The notes: generated by a model not told the origin, from the sequence alone. 64,000 bases of DNA from Parafrankia sp. EUN1f (GCF_000177675.1 NZ_ADGX01000013.1:1-64000), one strand, 5' to 3'. Shown: positions 30,609 to 39,872, counted from the first letter of the stretch. Program-made: numbers and translations.

Positions 30609-32567
30609 ATGAGGATGACGCTGCGCATGACCGTCCAGACGAGCCAGGGACCGGCCGCGAACAGCGCCGCCACAGCGGCCGCCGCCGCTGCCGCTGGCAC
30701 CTTCGACCATGAGGACGACCTGCCGCGCGTTCCGCTGCCCACCCTGGAGGACAGCTGCGCGCGGTTTCTCCAGTGGTGCGCCCCGCTGCTGTCCCCTGAG
30801 CAGCTCGCCGCGACCGAGGCCGAGGTGGCACGCTTCCGCGCGCCGGACGGCCCGGGCCCCCGGCTGCACGCCGAGCTCGCCCGCTACGACGTGAGCGACG
30901 GCGTGCACAGCTGGCTGGACGAGTTCTGGCCGGCCCGCTACCTCGGTCGCCGCGACCGGATCGCACTCAACGCCAACTTCATCTTCCTGTTCCGCACTGC
31001 CGCCGAGGCCGAGACCGGGGCCGCCACCGAGGTCGCCGGCGACGGCGACGGCTCGACCCCCTCCACCGCCGCGGGGCCGCAGCTGGGACGTGCCGCCGGC
31101 CTGATCGCGGCCGCGCTGGACTACAAGGTGCGCCTGGACGCGGAGCGGATCCCGCCGTTGCTGCGCCGCGGCCAGCCGCAGTCGATGGTGCAGAACCGGT
31201 ACCTCTTCTCCACCACCCGCATCCCCGGCCTGGTGCAGGACACCGTCCGGGTGCCCTACAGCGCCGAGTGGCCGGGGCCGTCCGACGCCCGCCACATCCT
31301 GGTCTTCCACGGCGGCCGCATGTTCCGGCTCGACGTCCTCGGCCCGGACGGGTCGCCGCACACGCTCGACGAGCTGACCGCCGGCCTCGCCGCGGTGCGG
31401 GCGGCCGCCCCGGCGCCGGCGCCGGACGAGACCGCCGTCGGCCATCTGACGACCAAGGCCCGGGCCGACTGGGCGGAAAGCCGCGCCGCGCTGCTCGCGC
31501 TCGACCCGGCGAACCAGGCCGCGCTCGACGAGGTCGAGACGGCGCTGTTCTGCGTGTGCCTCGAGGCCGTGGCCCCGTCCGATGAGCTCGCCGCCTGCGA
31601 TCAGCTGCTTCATGGCAGCGCCGCCGGCCGCTGGTATGACAAGGCCGTGTCGCTGATCGTTTTCCCCGACGGCCAGGCCGGCATCAACGTCGAGCACTGC
31701 GGGCTCGACGGCACCACCATCCTGAGTTTCGTCGACGAGCTGCTCGCCGCGCCCGCCGCCGAGCTGTCGGCCCGCTCCGGGGCCCGCCCGCAGGGGCAGC
31801 CGGCGGTGCGTCCGGTCGAGTTCGTGCTCGACGACGCGCTGCGCGCGGACATCCGGGCGGCGGCGGAGTCGTTCGCCGCGTTCGGCGCCGGCACCGACTC
31901 GGTGACGCTGTCGTTCCCCGACCACGGCGCGAGTCGGGCCAAGGCTTTGCGGATCTCCCCGGACGCGTTCGTGCAGATGGCCTACCAGCTCGCCCACCAC
32001 CGGGCGAAGGGGTTCGCCGGAGCGACCTACGAGTCGATCGCGACCAGGCAGTGGCGGTACGGACGCACCGAGGCGATGCGCGTTGTCACGCCGGAGGTCC
32101 TGACCTTCGTCACGACGATGAACGACCCGGCGGCCGACGCGGACGCCCGCCGCGCCGCGCTGCGCGACGCGGCGGCCGCGCATGTGCGCCGCGCCGGCGA
32201 GTGCCAGCGCGGCGAGGCGCCCGAGCAGCATCTGTGGGAGCTGGCGTTCATCCAGCGCCGGGCCGGTGCCGAGCTGGGCGTGCCCGAGCCGTCGCCGCTG
32301 TACGAGACGCCCGGCTGGCTGGTGACGCGGGACGACTACCTGAGCACCAGCTCCGCGCCGTCGGAGAGCATCCGGTACTTCGGTTTCGGCTCGACCAGCG
32401 GCCACTGCATCGGCGTTGCCTATGTGCTGCTGCCCGACACGCTGAACATCTACCTGAGCACGCCGCGGCCGGCCGCCGCCGGGATGCACGCGTTCGCCGA
32501 TCGGCTCCGCGAGGCCCTGCGCGAGCTCGACGAGCTGCTCGCCGGTGACCCCGCGGCAACCGGTTGA
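30609..32567 (+). CDS. Choline/carnitine O-acyltransferase family protein
   Basis: A 652-residue protein matching the carnitine/choline acyltransferase fold, which moves acyl groups between CoA and a hydroxyl on a quaternary-amine alcohol. The catalytic His is in INVEHCGLDGTT (near residue 363). TYESIATRQWRYGRTEAMR corresponds to the family's TYExxSTRxFxxGRTExxR signature that helps bind CoA and substrate carboxylate, and YFGFGSTSGHCIGVAY matches the C-terminal active-site strand. Such enzymes are usual in eukaryotes and uncommon in bacteria. ATG 30609, 30615 or 30627 are all possible. It is the third gene of the accessory cluster, which suggests acylation of a product that the first two enzymes hydroxylate and methylate. 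Confidence 0.85.
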   Translation: MRMTLRMTVQTSQGPAANSAATAAAAAAAGTFDHEDDLPRVPLPTLEDSCARFLQWCAPLLSPEQLAATEAEVARFRAPDGPGPRLHAELARYDVSDGVHSWLDEFWPARYLGRRDRIALNANFIFLFRTAAEAETGAATEVAGDGDGSTPSTAAGPQLGRAAGLIAAALDYKVRLDAERIPPLLRRGQPQSMVQNRYLFSTTRIPGLVQDTVRVPYSAEWPGPSDARHILVFHGGRMFRLDVLGPDGSPHTLDELTAGLAAVRAAAPAPAPDETAVGHLTTKARADWAESRAALLALDPANQAALDEVETALFCVCLEAVAPSDELAACDQLLHGSAAGRWYDKAVSLIVFPDGQAGINVEHCGLDGTTILSFVDELLAAPAAELSARSGARPQGQPAVRPVEFVLDDALRADIRAAAESFAAFGAGTDSVTLSFPDHGASRAKALRISPDAFVQMAYQLAHHRAKGFAGATYESIATRQWRYGRTEAMRVVTPEVLTFVTTMNDPAADADARRAALRDAAAAHVRRAGECQRGEAPEQHLWELAFIQRRAGAELGVPEPSPLYETPGWLVTRDDYLSTSSAPSESIRYFGFGSTSGHCIGVAYVLLPDTLNIYLSTPRPAAAGMHAFADRLREALRELDELLAGDPAATG

Positions 32568-32601
32568 TCCGGGGCGACGTGATCCGTGCCGACAGCGACT
32601 C

Positions 32602-32678
32602 TCCCAGTCGCTGTAGGGCCCCAGCCGCTGTCGCCCCAGTCGCTGTCGCCCCAGTCGCTGTCGGCCTAGTCGCTGTCG
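32602..32678. repeat. Five 15-bp tandem repeats spanning the 3' end of the inositol phosphatase gene
   Basis: Unit CCCCAGTCGCTGTCG, five copies. The fifth copy has TAG where others read CAG on the plus strand; on the minus strand this makes the inositol monophosphatase stop codon (32666-32668). Without it the frame would run on as repeated WGDSD pentapeptides. Confidence 0.85.
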
Positions 32679-33580
32679 GCGCGGGGGTGCTCGGCGAGCA
32701 GGGCGGTGAGGGCGTCGAACAGCGGCGGGGGAGCGGCGACGACCAGGTCCTCGCCCGGCGCGCGCCCGTCGAGCCCACCGACCCGCAGGCCCGCCTCGGA
32801 CGCGACCAGCGCCCCCGCGGCGTGGTCCCAGGGATGCAGGCCACGTTCGTAGTAGGCGTCGACGGTGCCGGCCGCGGCGGCGCAGAGGTCCAGCGCTGCC
32901 GCGCCCATCCGGCGGATGTCGCGCACCCTGGGCACCACCCGGGTCAGCACCGCGACCTGCGCGGTGCGGCGCTGTTCGGTGTAGCCGAAACCGGTCGCGA
33001 CCAGCGCGCCGCGCAGGTCCGTCACCGGGGAGCCGGTGAGCTTCTCGGGATCGGCCTCCCCGGGCGTGCCCGCCGTGCCCGCGCCCAGGCCCGAACCCGC
33101 GCTGGTGCGAGCGGTGGCGGCGGCGGTGGTCCAGCGCAGGGCTCCGCCACCGCGGACGGCGGTGTAGGTGAGCCCGAGCGCCGGGGCGTGCACCACGCCC
33201 GCCACCACCTCGCCCGCGACCTCGGCGGCGATCGACACCGCCCAGTTGGGCAGCCGATAGAGGAAGTTCACCGTCCCGTCGAGGGGGTCCACGATCCAGC
33301 GGACGCCGCTCGTGCCGGGCGTGTCCGAGCCTTCCTCACCGAGCAGCCCGTCCTGCGGGCGCGCCTCGCGCAGCCGGCGGGCGACGAGGGCCTCGGACGC
33401 CCGGTCCAGCGCGGTCACGATGTCGGTCGGGGAGGACTTCGTCGCCTCGGCCTCGACAGTTCCTTCTCGGCCGGCCAGCAGCAGCGCGCCGGCCTCACGG
33501 GCGACGTCCAGGCCTAGGCCGAGCAGCTCGGCCGCGGCCGGCGGTGTGGTGATGTCGGGGGATGAGTCCACGGGCCCCAT
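32666..33580 (-). CDS. Inositol monophosphatase family protein
   Basis: A 304-residue Mg-dependent phosphatase of the SuhB/IMPase family. Metal motifs are present in order: DIVTALDRASE, GLLGEEGS, WIVDPLDGTVNF (near residue 95) and HPWDHAAGALVASEAG near 255. It probably dephosphorylates inositol-1-phosphate for phosphatidylinositol or mycothiol synthesis, though related sugar phosphates are possible. A Gly/Thr/Ala-rich insert (residues ~158-175) interrupts the family pattern. It is divergent from valS. In Mycobacterium a suhB homologue lies near dut, as here. Confidence 0.92.
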   Translation of the reverse strand: MGPVDSSPDITTPPAAAELLGLGLDVAREAGALLLAGREGTVEAEATKSSPTDIVTALDRASEALVARRLREARPQDGLLGEEGSDTPGTSGVRWIVDPLDGTVNFLYRLPNWAVSIAAEVAGEVVAGVVHAPALGLTYTAVRGGGALRWTTAAATARTSAGSGLGAGTAGTPGEADPEKLTGSPVTDLRGALVATGFGYTEQRRTAQVAVLTRVVPRVRDIRRMGAAALDLCAAAAGTVDAYYERGLHPWDHAAGALVASEAGLRVGGLDGRAPGEDLVVAAPPPLFDALTALLAEHPRADSD

Positions 33581-33670
33581 CCTGTCAAGGCGTCGGCCCG
33601 CCGCGGGGTCCGCCCGTGTCCGCCGCCCACCGTGCCGCCGCCGCCGTCGGGAGGGCGATCGTGCGCCCCG

Positions 33671-33676
33671 TAGGAT
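33671..33676 (+). promoter_or_regulatory. -10 box of a leaderless valS promoter
   Basis: TAGGAT ends 7 nt before the GTG at 33684. No Shine-Dalgarno is visible, so a leaderless message is likely. Confidence 0.5.
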
Positions 33677-33683
33677 TGGGCGC

Positions 33684-36344
33684 GTGGTGGCAACGGACAG
33701 TACAGAACGGCCGACCCGTGCGGTCCCCGCGAAGCCGACCCTGGATGGGCTCGAAGCGCGCTGGGCGCAGGAGTGGCAGGAGCGCGGAACCTATTCGTTC
33801 GATCGATCGGTTCCCCGGGAGCGCGTCTACTCGGTGGACACCCCGCCACCGACCGTAAGCGGCTCCCTGCACGTCGGCCACGTGTTCTCGTACACCCACA
33901 CCGACCTGATCGCGCGCTTCCAGCGGATGCGCGGCCGTGAGGTCTTCTACCCGATGGGGTTCGACGACAACGGCCTGCCGACCGAGCGGCGGGTGCAGAA
34001 CTACTACGGCGTGCGCTGCGACCCGTCGCTGCCGTACGACCCCGACTTCGCCCCGCCGGCCAAGCCCGGCAAGGACCAGGTCCCGATCTCGCGGCGCAAC
34101 TTCGTCGAGCTGTGCGAGAAGCTCACGATCGAGGACGAGAAGGGCTTCGAGGAGCTCTGGCGCCGGCTCGGCGTGTCGGTGGACTGGTCGTACACCTACG
34201 CGACGATCGACGCCCGGTCGCGGGCCGTCGCGCAGCGCGCGTTCCTGCGCAACCTGGCCCGCGGCGAGGCCTACCTGGCCGAGGCCCCGACGCTGTGGGA
34301 CGTCACCTTCCGCACCGCGGTCGCGCAGGCGGAGCTGGAGGACAGAGAGCGTCCCGGCGCGTACCACACCATCGCGTTCCCACGGCCCGGCGGTGAGCCG
34401 GTGGTGATCGAGACGACCCGTCCGGAGCTGCTGCCGGCCTGCGTGGCGCTGGTTGCCCATCCCGAGGACGAGCGCTACCAGCCGCTGTTCGGGCAGACGG
34501 TCCGCACGCCGCTGTTCGACGTCGAGGTGCCGGTGGTGGCACACCGGCTGGCGGATCCGGAGAAGGGCTCCGGTATCGCCATGATCTGTACTTTCGGTGA
34601 CCTGACCGACGTCACCTGGTGGCGGGAGCTGCGGCTGCCCGCGCGCGCGGTGATCGGCCGCGACGGGCGGCTCATCGCCGAGGCACCGGATGCGATCACC
34701 TCGCCTGCGGGCCGCGAGTACTACGCCCAGGTCGCCGGCAAGACGATCGCCTCGGGCCGGGTGGCCATCGTCGAGGCGCTGCGGGAGTCCGGTGCCCTGC
34801 TCGGTGAGCCGCGGGCGATCAGCCACCCGGTCAAGTTCTACGAGAAGGGCGACCGGCCGCTGGAGATCGTCTCCACCCGCCAGTGGTACATCCGCAACGG
34901 CGGCCGGGACGATCAGCTGCGTGAGCAGCTGCGGGCGCGCGGCGGCGAGCTGCGCTGGCACCCGGACTACATGCGGGTGCGGTACGAGAACTGGGTCGAC
35001 GGGCTCAACGGTGACTGGCTGATCAGCCGGCAGCGTTTCTTCGGTGTGCCCTTCCCGGTCTGGTACCCGTTGGACGAGGCGGGCGACCCGCGCTACGACG
35101 AGCCGATCGTGGCGGCCGAGTCCGCGCTGCCGGTGGACCCGTCCAGCGACGTCCCGCCCGGGTACACCGCCGAGCAGCGTGGGGTGCCGGGTGGCTTCAT
35201 GGCCGACCCCGACGTCATGGACACCTGGGCCACGTCGTCGCTGACCCCGCTCATCGCCAGCGGCTGGGAGAGCGACGACGCCCTGTTCAACCAGGTGTTC
35301 CCGATGAACCTGCGGCCGCAGGCACACGAGATCATCCGAACCTGGCTGTTCTCGACCGTGCTGCGCAGCCACGCCGAGTTCGGCGCGCTGCCGTGGTCGG
35401 ACGCCGCGATCTCAGGCTGGATCCTCGACCCGGACCGCAAGAAGATGTCGAAGTCCAAGGGCAACGTCGTCACCCCGATGGGCCTGCTGGAACAGCACGG
35501 TTCGGATGCCGTCCGGTACTGGGCGGCGTCGGGTCGGCCCGGCACGGACACGGCCTTCGACGTGGGCCAGATGAAGACCGGCCGACGCCTCGCCATCAAG
35601 ATTCTCAACGCGAGCCGGTTCGTCCTGGGGCTGGCCGAGGCCGGGGAGGCCGATGGCGCGGCTGGTTCGGGCGAGCTGCCCGCCCCGCGGGAGATGAGCG
35701 GCGCGGGTGTGGCCGCCGGCGGCACTCCCGGCGTGGAGGCGATCACCGAGGCGCTGGACCGGGCGCTGCTCGCCGAGCTGGCGAAGGTCGTCGCGACGGC
35801 GACCGAGTCCTTCGACGGCTACGACTACACCCGGGCCCTCGAGGTCACCGAGACGTTCTTCTGGCGTTTCTGTGACGACTACGTCGAGCTGGTGAAGGGC
35901 CGGGCCTACGGCGCGCACGGGCCGGCCGGCGCCGCCTCCGCGCAGGCCACGCTTTCGCTCGCGCTGGCGACGCTGCTCACACTGTTCGCGCCCTTCCTGC
36001 CGTTCGTCACCGAAGAGGTGTGGTCCTGGTGGCAGGAGGGTTCGGTGCACCGGGCCCGGTGGCCCGAGGCGGAGCGGATCCGCGCGGCGGCCGCTGACGG
36101 CCGTCCCGAGCTGCTGGACGCCGTCGGTGCGGCGCTGTCCGCGGTGCGCCGGGCCAAGTCCGAGGCGAAGGTTTCGATGAAGGCCGAGGTCGCGACCGCC
36201 CGGGTCGGCGGCCCAGCGCAGACCGTCGCACTGGTCGAGCAGGCGGCCGCGGACCTGCGCAGCGCCGGCGGCATCTGGGAGCTCACCCTGGACGCGACCG
36301 ACGGTGAGCTGACCGTCGACGTCGTCCTGGTACCGACCAGCTGA
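33684..36344 (+). CDS. valS: Valine--tRNA ligase
   Basis: ValS (886 residues) charges tRNA-Val. The class I HIGH motif reads HVGH in TVSGSLHVGHVFSY and KMSKS is intact in RKKMSKSKGNVVTP. The sequence DDNGLPTERRVQNYYGVRC marks the actinobacterial ValS type rather than the E. coli type. The editing domain sits between (from TTRPELLPACVALVAHPED). GTG 33684 (or 33687) gives a normal N-terminus; the long upstream open frame from 33312 overlaps the divergent gene and is not coding. A C-terminal Gly/Ala insert lies near residue 660. Confidence 0.96.
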   Translation: MVATDSTERPTRAVPAKPTLDGLEARWAQEWQERGTYSFDRSVPRERVYSVDTPPPTVSGSLHVGHVFSYTHTDLIARFQRMRGREVFYPMGFDDNGLPTERRVQNYYGVRCDPSLPYDPDFAPPAKPGKDQVPISRRNFVELCEKLTIEDEKGFEELWRRLGVSVDWSYTYATIDARSRAVAQRAFLRNLARGEAYLAEAPTLWDVTFRTAVAQAELEDRERPGAYHTIAFPRPGGEPVVIETTRPELLPACVALVAHPEDERYQPLFGQTVRTPLFDVEVPVVAHRLADPEKGSGIAMICTFGDLTDVTWWRELRLPARAVIGRDGRLIAEAPDAITSPAGREYYAQVAGKTIASGRVAIVEALRESGALLGEPRAISHPVKFYEKGDRPLEIVSTRQWYIRNGGRDDQLREQLRARGGELRWHPDYMRVRYENWVDGLNGDWLISRQRFFGVPFPVWYPLDEAGDPRYDEPIVAAESALPVDPSSDVPPGYTAEQRGVPGGFMADPDVMDTWATSSLTPLIASGWESDDALFNQVFPMNLRPQAHEIIRTWLFSTVLRSHAEFGALPWSDAAISGWILDPDRKKMSKSKGNVVTPMGLLEQHGSDAVRYWAASGRPGTDTAFDVGQMKTGRRLAIKILNASRFVLGLAEAGEADGAAGSGELPAPREMSGAGVAAGGTPGVEAITEALDRALLAELAKVVATATESFDGYDYTRALEVTETFFWRFCDDYVELVKGRAYGAHGPAGAASAQATLSLALATLLTLFAPFLPFVTEEVWSWWQEGSVHRARWPEAERIRAAAADGRPELLDAVGAALSAVRRAKSEAKVSMKAEVATARVGGPAQTVALVEQAAADLRSAGGIWELTLDATDGELTVDVVLVPTS

Positions 36345-36489
36345 TGGCGGCGCGACCGCCGGCCGGCTGACGCCAGCAGGCCGGCGGTCTCCTGGGCGGT
36401 CGTGTCGCTGGGCGGCGATGTTTCCTGGGCGGTGGCGTTTCCTGAGTGGCAGTGGTCGCGGGCCGGGGGCGGGTGCCGGGGCCATCGGG

Positions 36490-36495
36490 CAGGAT
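36490..36495 (+). promoter_or_regulatory. Possible leaderless -10 of the gamma-carbonic anhydrase-like gene
   Basis: CAGGAT ends 6 nt before GTG 36502. It differs from TANNNT at the first base only, and the same bases could instead act as a weak ribosome site. Confidence 0.3.
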
Positions 36496-36501
36496 GGAAG
36501 C

Positions 36502-37020
36502 GTGGCCATCTACGCTTTGGGGGATCTCGTCCCCTCCATCGACCCGTCCGCCTACGTCCACCCCGACGCCACGATCATCGGGAATGTCTCGATCGGGCCG
36601 GAGTCGACCGTGTGGCCGGGTGTCGTGATGCGTGGCGACCATGGCCGGATCATCGTCGGGGCACGGACGTCCATCCAGGACGGCACGGTCATCCACACGA
36701 CCGCCCTGCACCCCACGACCGTCGGCGACGACTGCGTGATCGGGCACATCGTGCATCTCGAGGGCTGTGTGATCGAGGACGGCTCGCTGGTCGGCTCGGG
36801 CTCGATCGTTCTGCACGACGCACGGGTCCGCAAGGGTGCGCTGGTCGGTGCGGGCGCGGTGGTCGGCAACCGGGTCGAGGTCCCGGAGGGGGCCATGGCG
36901 CTCGGCGTCCCGGCGAAGATCCGGGAGGGCGCCGCCTCCCAGGAGATGATCCGGATGGCGGCCGAGTCCTACGTCGAGAACGGGCGGCGCTTCCGCAAGG
37001 AGCTGCGCCGCATCGACTGA
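36502..37020 (+). CDS. Gamma-carbonic anhydrase-like hexapeptide-repeat protein
   Basis: A 172-residue left-handed beta-helix protein. Hexapeptide turns run from SIDPSAYVHPDATIIGNVSIG to about residue 145, ending GVPAKIREG. The metal-ligand positions of gamma-carbonic anhydrases can be matched: RGDHGRI, then GHIVHLEGC. The family (YrdA/CaiE/PaaY-like) includes true carbonic anhydrases, acyl-CoA thioesterases and inactive members; activity cannot be decided from sequence. The GTG start follows AGGATGG, which may be a -10 or a weak ribosome site. It is 157 bp after valS. Confidence 0.88.
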   Translation: MAIYALGDLVPSIDPSAYVHPDATIIGNVSIGPESTVWPGVVMRGDHGRIIVGARTSIQDGTVIHTTALHPTTVGDDCVIGHIVHLEGCVIEDGSLVGSGSIVLHDARVRKGALVGAGAVVGNRVEVPEGAMALGVPAKIREGAASQEMIRMAAESYVENGRRFRKELRRID

Positions 37021-37086
37021 CGCCGCGGCCGCGGTACCGGATCTCGCCGGGGGCGCTGCACGTCGCCGGGGCACAATCCGAAGCGC

Positions 37087-37122
37087 TGAGGATCGTGGTC
37101 GTCGCAACGCCCACGATCCTCA
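37087..37122 (+). repeat. Dispersed hairpin repeat, copy D
   Basis: TGAGGATCGTGG pairs perfectly with CCACGATCCTCA (12 bp) around a 12-nt loop. It shares the GAGGAT..GG framework and CAACG-type loop with the other copies but has CGT where copy A has TTT, changed in both arms. It is 66 bp after the carbonic anhydrase-like gene and may act as its terminator. Confidence 0.85.
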
Positions 37123-37261
37123 GGTCCTGCTCGGTATCAGCGGTACTGAGGCGTACCACCAGGCCACATTCGGGGCACCAGACCACATCGAGGCACCGAG
37201 CCCGCGCAGGGTAGGCCGGGTGCCCCGACGAGTACCGCTTCGGGACGAGTGCCGCCCCGGG

Positions 37262-37573
37262 TCAGACGTCCGTCTTCGGGCTTGTCGACGCCGGGCGCAT
37301 GCCGGGTGGCAACGAGCCCGTCGCCCGGACCCAGCCACGTGCCGCCGTCCGCTCGGCGGCCAGCCGGCCAAGCCCCACAGCGAGCCCGGACACCGCCGCC
37401 CAGACGATCGCCTCGGACCAGGCGGTCTCCGGGTCGGCCGGGTTCTTCGGCGGGTCGGCTTTGCGCACCCTGCGGTACGCGACGCTGACCCCTCGGCTCG
37501 CCGCGGTGCCGGCGAGTGCGGTCGCCGCCCCGCCAACGACCTTCCATCCCATCTTCGACGCCGGTCCGGCCAC
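37262..37573 (-). CDS. DUF4235 small protein
   Basis: A protein of about 103 residues from GTG 37573, which has GAGAGG upstream; an internal ATG at 37552 would give 96 residues. It starts ..SKMGWKVVGGAATALAG, followed by DPETAWSEAIVWAAVSGLAVGLGRLAAERTAARGW, whose core WAAVSGLAVGLGRLAAERT is the DUF4235 pattern. Function unknown; it is probably membrane-associated with two short hydrophobic stretches. It is divergent from dut and convergent with the carbonic anhydrase-like gene. Confidence 0.8.
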   Translation of the reverse strand: MAGPASKMGWKVVGGAATALAGTAASRGVSVAYRRVRKADPPKNPADPETAWSEAIVWAAVSGLAVGLGRLAAERTAARGWVRATGSLPPGMRPASTSPKTDV

Positions 37574-37895
37574 CCCACACCTCTCGTCAGTCCGCCCCGG
37601 GACGCGGTCTCCGGGGCGCGTTGCCTGTCCGTCCTGGTAGTTCAAGCACTGCGTGTTCCGAGCACTGCGTGTTCCAGGCACTGCGTGTTCCGAGTGCTGC
37701 CCGAGCACTACCCGCCAGGGCGCGAATACCCCGCTCGGCCGGCTCCCGACCCCCGCTCGTGCCACTCGCGCACGCCTCGCTGTGGTGTCTGAAGTGTCGT
37801 GGCCCCGGGCCACCGGCCAGGCGCCGACTGCTGCCAGACGGCGAGTCGTTAGTGTCGCGGACAGCCCACCCGGGTGAGAACAATCCAGGAGAATG
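37574..37895. other. Divergent region between DUF4235 gene and dut
   Basis: 322 bp with a 3 x 16-bp tandem repeat (37646-37693) and the dut ribosome site at its end. No gene is seen. Confidence 0.5.
37646..37693 (+). repeat. Three 16-bp tandem repeats
   Basis: GCACTGCGTGTTCC plus GA or AG, three times without interruption, in the divergent DUF4235-dut region. The 16-bp length excludes a coding constraint. Confidence 0.9.
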
Positions 37896-38474
37896 ATGAC
37901 CGCGACCACCCCAATGCCGCCGACCGCCCCACGCTCGGGTGAGTGGCCGACCGGCGAGCCGCCTCCCTCGTCGCCAGCGTCCCTGGAGGTGCTGGTGCAC
38001 AGGCTGGATCCGGGCCTGCCGCTCCCCACCTACGCCCAGCCGTCCGATGCCGGTGCCGACCTGGCGACCACGCAGGACGTCACGCTGGCGCCGGGAGAGC
38101 GGGCCATCGTCGGGACGGGGCTGTCGATCGCGCTGCCTGCGGGTTATGCGGCCTTCGTGCATCCCCGTAGCGGACTTGCCGCGCGTCATGGACTCACTGT
38201 GGTCAACGCCCCCGGTACTGTCGACGCCGGTTACCGTGGAGAAATCAAGGTGAATCTCATAAACACCGATCGGAGTGAGTCGATCACTCTGCGTAGGGGT
38301 GATCGGGTGGCCCAGCTGGTGATCCAACGAGTGGAGCACGCGGTCTTCCGGGAGGTCGCCTACCTGCCCGAATCCGTGCGCGGCACGGGCGGCTTCGGGT
38401 CGACCGGCGGGTTCGGCCACTCCTCCGACGGTGGACCGCGAAGGGAGGACCATGGTGTTCGGTCGCGGTCGTAA
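37896..38474 (+). CDS. dut: Deoxyuridine 5'-triphosphate nucleotidohydrolase
   Basis: Trimeric dUTPase, 192 residues from this start. All five motifs appear in order: PSDAGADL (1), [10 protein letters not shown] (2), [15 protein letters not shown] (3, with the catalytic Asp), [11 protein letters not shown] (4) and the C-terminal P-loop-like [10 protein letters not shown] (5). It removes dUTP and supplies dUMP. AGGAG at 37887-37891 is too close to ATG 37893 and fits ATG 37896 better. The last 23 bp overlap the DUF3710 gene. It starts the conserved dut-DUF3710-OB-DUF3159 string. Confidence 0.96.
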   Translation: MTATTPMPPTAPRSGEWPTGEPPPSSPASLEVLVHRLDPGLPLPTYAQPSDAGADLATTQDVTLAPGERAIVGTGLSIALPAGYAAFVHPRSGLAARHGLTVVNAPGTVDAGYRGEIKVNLINTDRSESITLRRGDRVAQLVIQRVEHAVFREVAYLPESVRGTGGFGSTGGFGHSSDGGPRREDHGVRSRS

Positions 38475-39147
38475 GGCTTCGGTCGAGGCCTCGGCGGATG
38501 CGGATGCGGCCCGCGGCACCAGCCAGGACGTCGATCGGGTCGGGCCCTTCGACGCCGCTGACGCGCCGCAGGACGACGTCCACCGCCTGGATCTCGGCGC
38601 GTTGCGGATACCGACGCTGCGCGGCGTGCAGATGCAGTTCCAGGTGGAGGAGGCGACCGGCCGGCCGGTGACGATCATCATCACGGACGGGCGCAGCGCG
38701 ATGGAGGTGGCGGTGTTCGCCGCCCCCAAGACGACGCCCCTGTGGGACGAGGTCCGCGCGGAGATCCTGGAGACGCTGCAGGCGGTCGGTGGCGCGGAGG
38801 GGGAGGGCCCCTTCGGTCCGGAGCTGCGGATGCGCCTGCCTACGAACCGGCCCGGTGAGACCATCCCCGGGCGCATGATCGGTATCGACGGTCCCCGCTG
38901 GTTCCTCCGTGCGGTGGTGACCGGCCCCGCCGGGCAGGATCTCAGTGCGGGTCCCCTGCTGGACGAGACTCTCCGGCGAACTGTGGTGGTACGGGGCGAC
39001 GAGGCCATGCCGGTCCGTGACCCGCTGCCGCTGCGGTTGCCGAAGGAGGTCGCGGAATCCGACGGCGAGCCCCAGGAGACGAAGCAGGGCGCGACTGCCC
39101 GGCCCGAGATGCCGGGCCCCGGCGTGCGGATCAGCGAGACACGCTGA
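38452..39147 (+). CDS. DUF3710 protein
   Basis: A 231-residue DUF3710 protein (Rv2696c-like by position). Recognisable core: [36 protein letters not shown] and [12 protein letters not shown]. Function unknown. ATG 38452 lies within the end of dut, preceded by GGGAGG; the overlap indicates coupling. The N- and C-terminal ends are charged and variable. Confidence 0.88.
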   Translation: MVFGRGRKASVEASADADAARGTSQDVDRVGPFDAADAPQDDVHRLDLGALRIPTLRGVQMQFQVEEATGRPVTIIITDGRSAMEVAVFAAPKTTPLWDEVRAEILETLQAVGGAEGEGPFGPELRMRLPTNRPGETIPGRMIGIDGPRWFLRAVVTGPAGQDLSAGPLLDETLRRTVVVRGDEAMPVRDPLPLRLPKEVAESDGEPQETKQGATARPEMPGPGVRISETR

Positions 39148-39486
39148 TCCGAGGTGCGCTGATCAGCGAGCCTCTTCCCGCTCACGGTCCGCGGTCTGAC
39201 AGGCCGCGGGTCCGAGTCGACGGTGGAAAGGGCTCAGCGGTGTGGCCGAGCGCGGAACAGTCCGGTAACGGCGCTGGAACGCTCGGCCATCCACCGGTGG
39301 CGCTCCGCGAGTTGTCCCATCCTGGGCGGGATCAGTGGTGGCGGGGGTCCGTCCACCGCATAATCCCGGTTCAGGGCGCTGACGCATGGCCACCGGGTGG
39401 GACCTTCCTCACCCGTTGGCCCGGTGACGTCCCGAGGTTCGGATTCCGTCGCCCGGCTACGGGAACGGTCGATGATCGGAGGAGCC
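39148..39486. other. Gap between DUF3710 gene and OB-fold gene
   Basis: 339 bp. CCGCGG repeated around a short loop near 39188-39213 could be a weak terminator. CATAAT near 39359 is a possible -10. No credible gene on either strand. Confidence 0.4.
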
Positions 39487-39872
39487 GTGGGCGAAGGGCG
39501 CGGCTGGTTGGGACGGCGGTTCCACCGGCTGACAGCGGACAATCAGGAGTTGGAGGATGAGGATCTGCGGCGGGCCTCGGTTGCCGCGGGAGCGGAGCCG
39601 GTGCTGGCCTGCCGGGATCGGGAGGAGGCCTGCGTCGCCGGGTCGATACGCTCGGTCACCGTTCGGGCGCGTTCCGGGGGCCAAGTCTGGAGGTCGACCT
39701 CTATGATGGATCCGGAACCGTGACCCTCGTGTTTCTCGGCCGCAAACATATCGCGGGCATCGAGGCCGGCCGGTCGGTCAAGGCATCCGGTCGAGTGGTC
39801 GTCCGCGACGAGCGGACCACGATCTTCAATCCGCGATACGAGTTGCTGCCGGTCTCGTCGACCAGCGCCTGA
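39487..39872 (+). pseudogene. OB-fold nucleic-acid-binding protein, one frameshift
   Basis: A Rv2694c-like OB-fold protein of about 128 residues. The first frame gives FHRLTADNQELEDEDLRRAS..VAGSIRSVTVRARSGG; after the G5 run at 39676-39680 homology continues one frame over as LEVDLYDGSGTVTLVFLGRK, GIEAGRSVKASGRVV and NPRYELLP. One extra G makes a single intact gene. The GTG start at 39487 has GGAGGAG just upstream; ATG 39472 is an alternative. The position between DUF3710 and DUF3159 genes is the conserved one. The break resembles the other homopolymer losses in this window, so a sequencing error is likely. Confidence 0.8.

Noticed and set aside
30120-32489. 789-residue open frame antisense to the acyltransferase
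   Set aside because: It mirrors the acyltransferase codon pattern and its sequence is Gly/Arg/Val-rich without motifs.
39234-39542. 102-residue minus-strand frame between DUF3710 and OB-fold genes
   Set aside because: Pro/Arg-rich without similarity, and it overlaps the OB-fold gene antisense.
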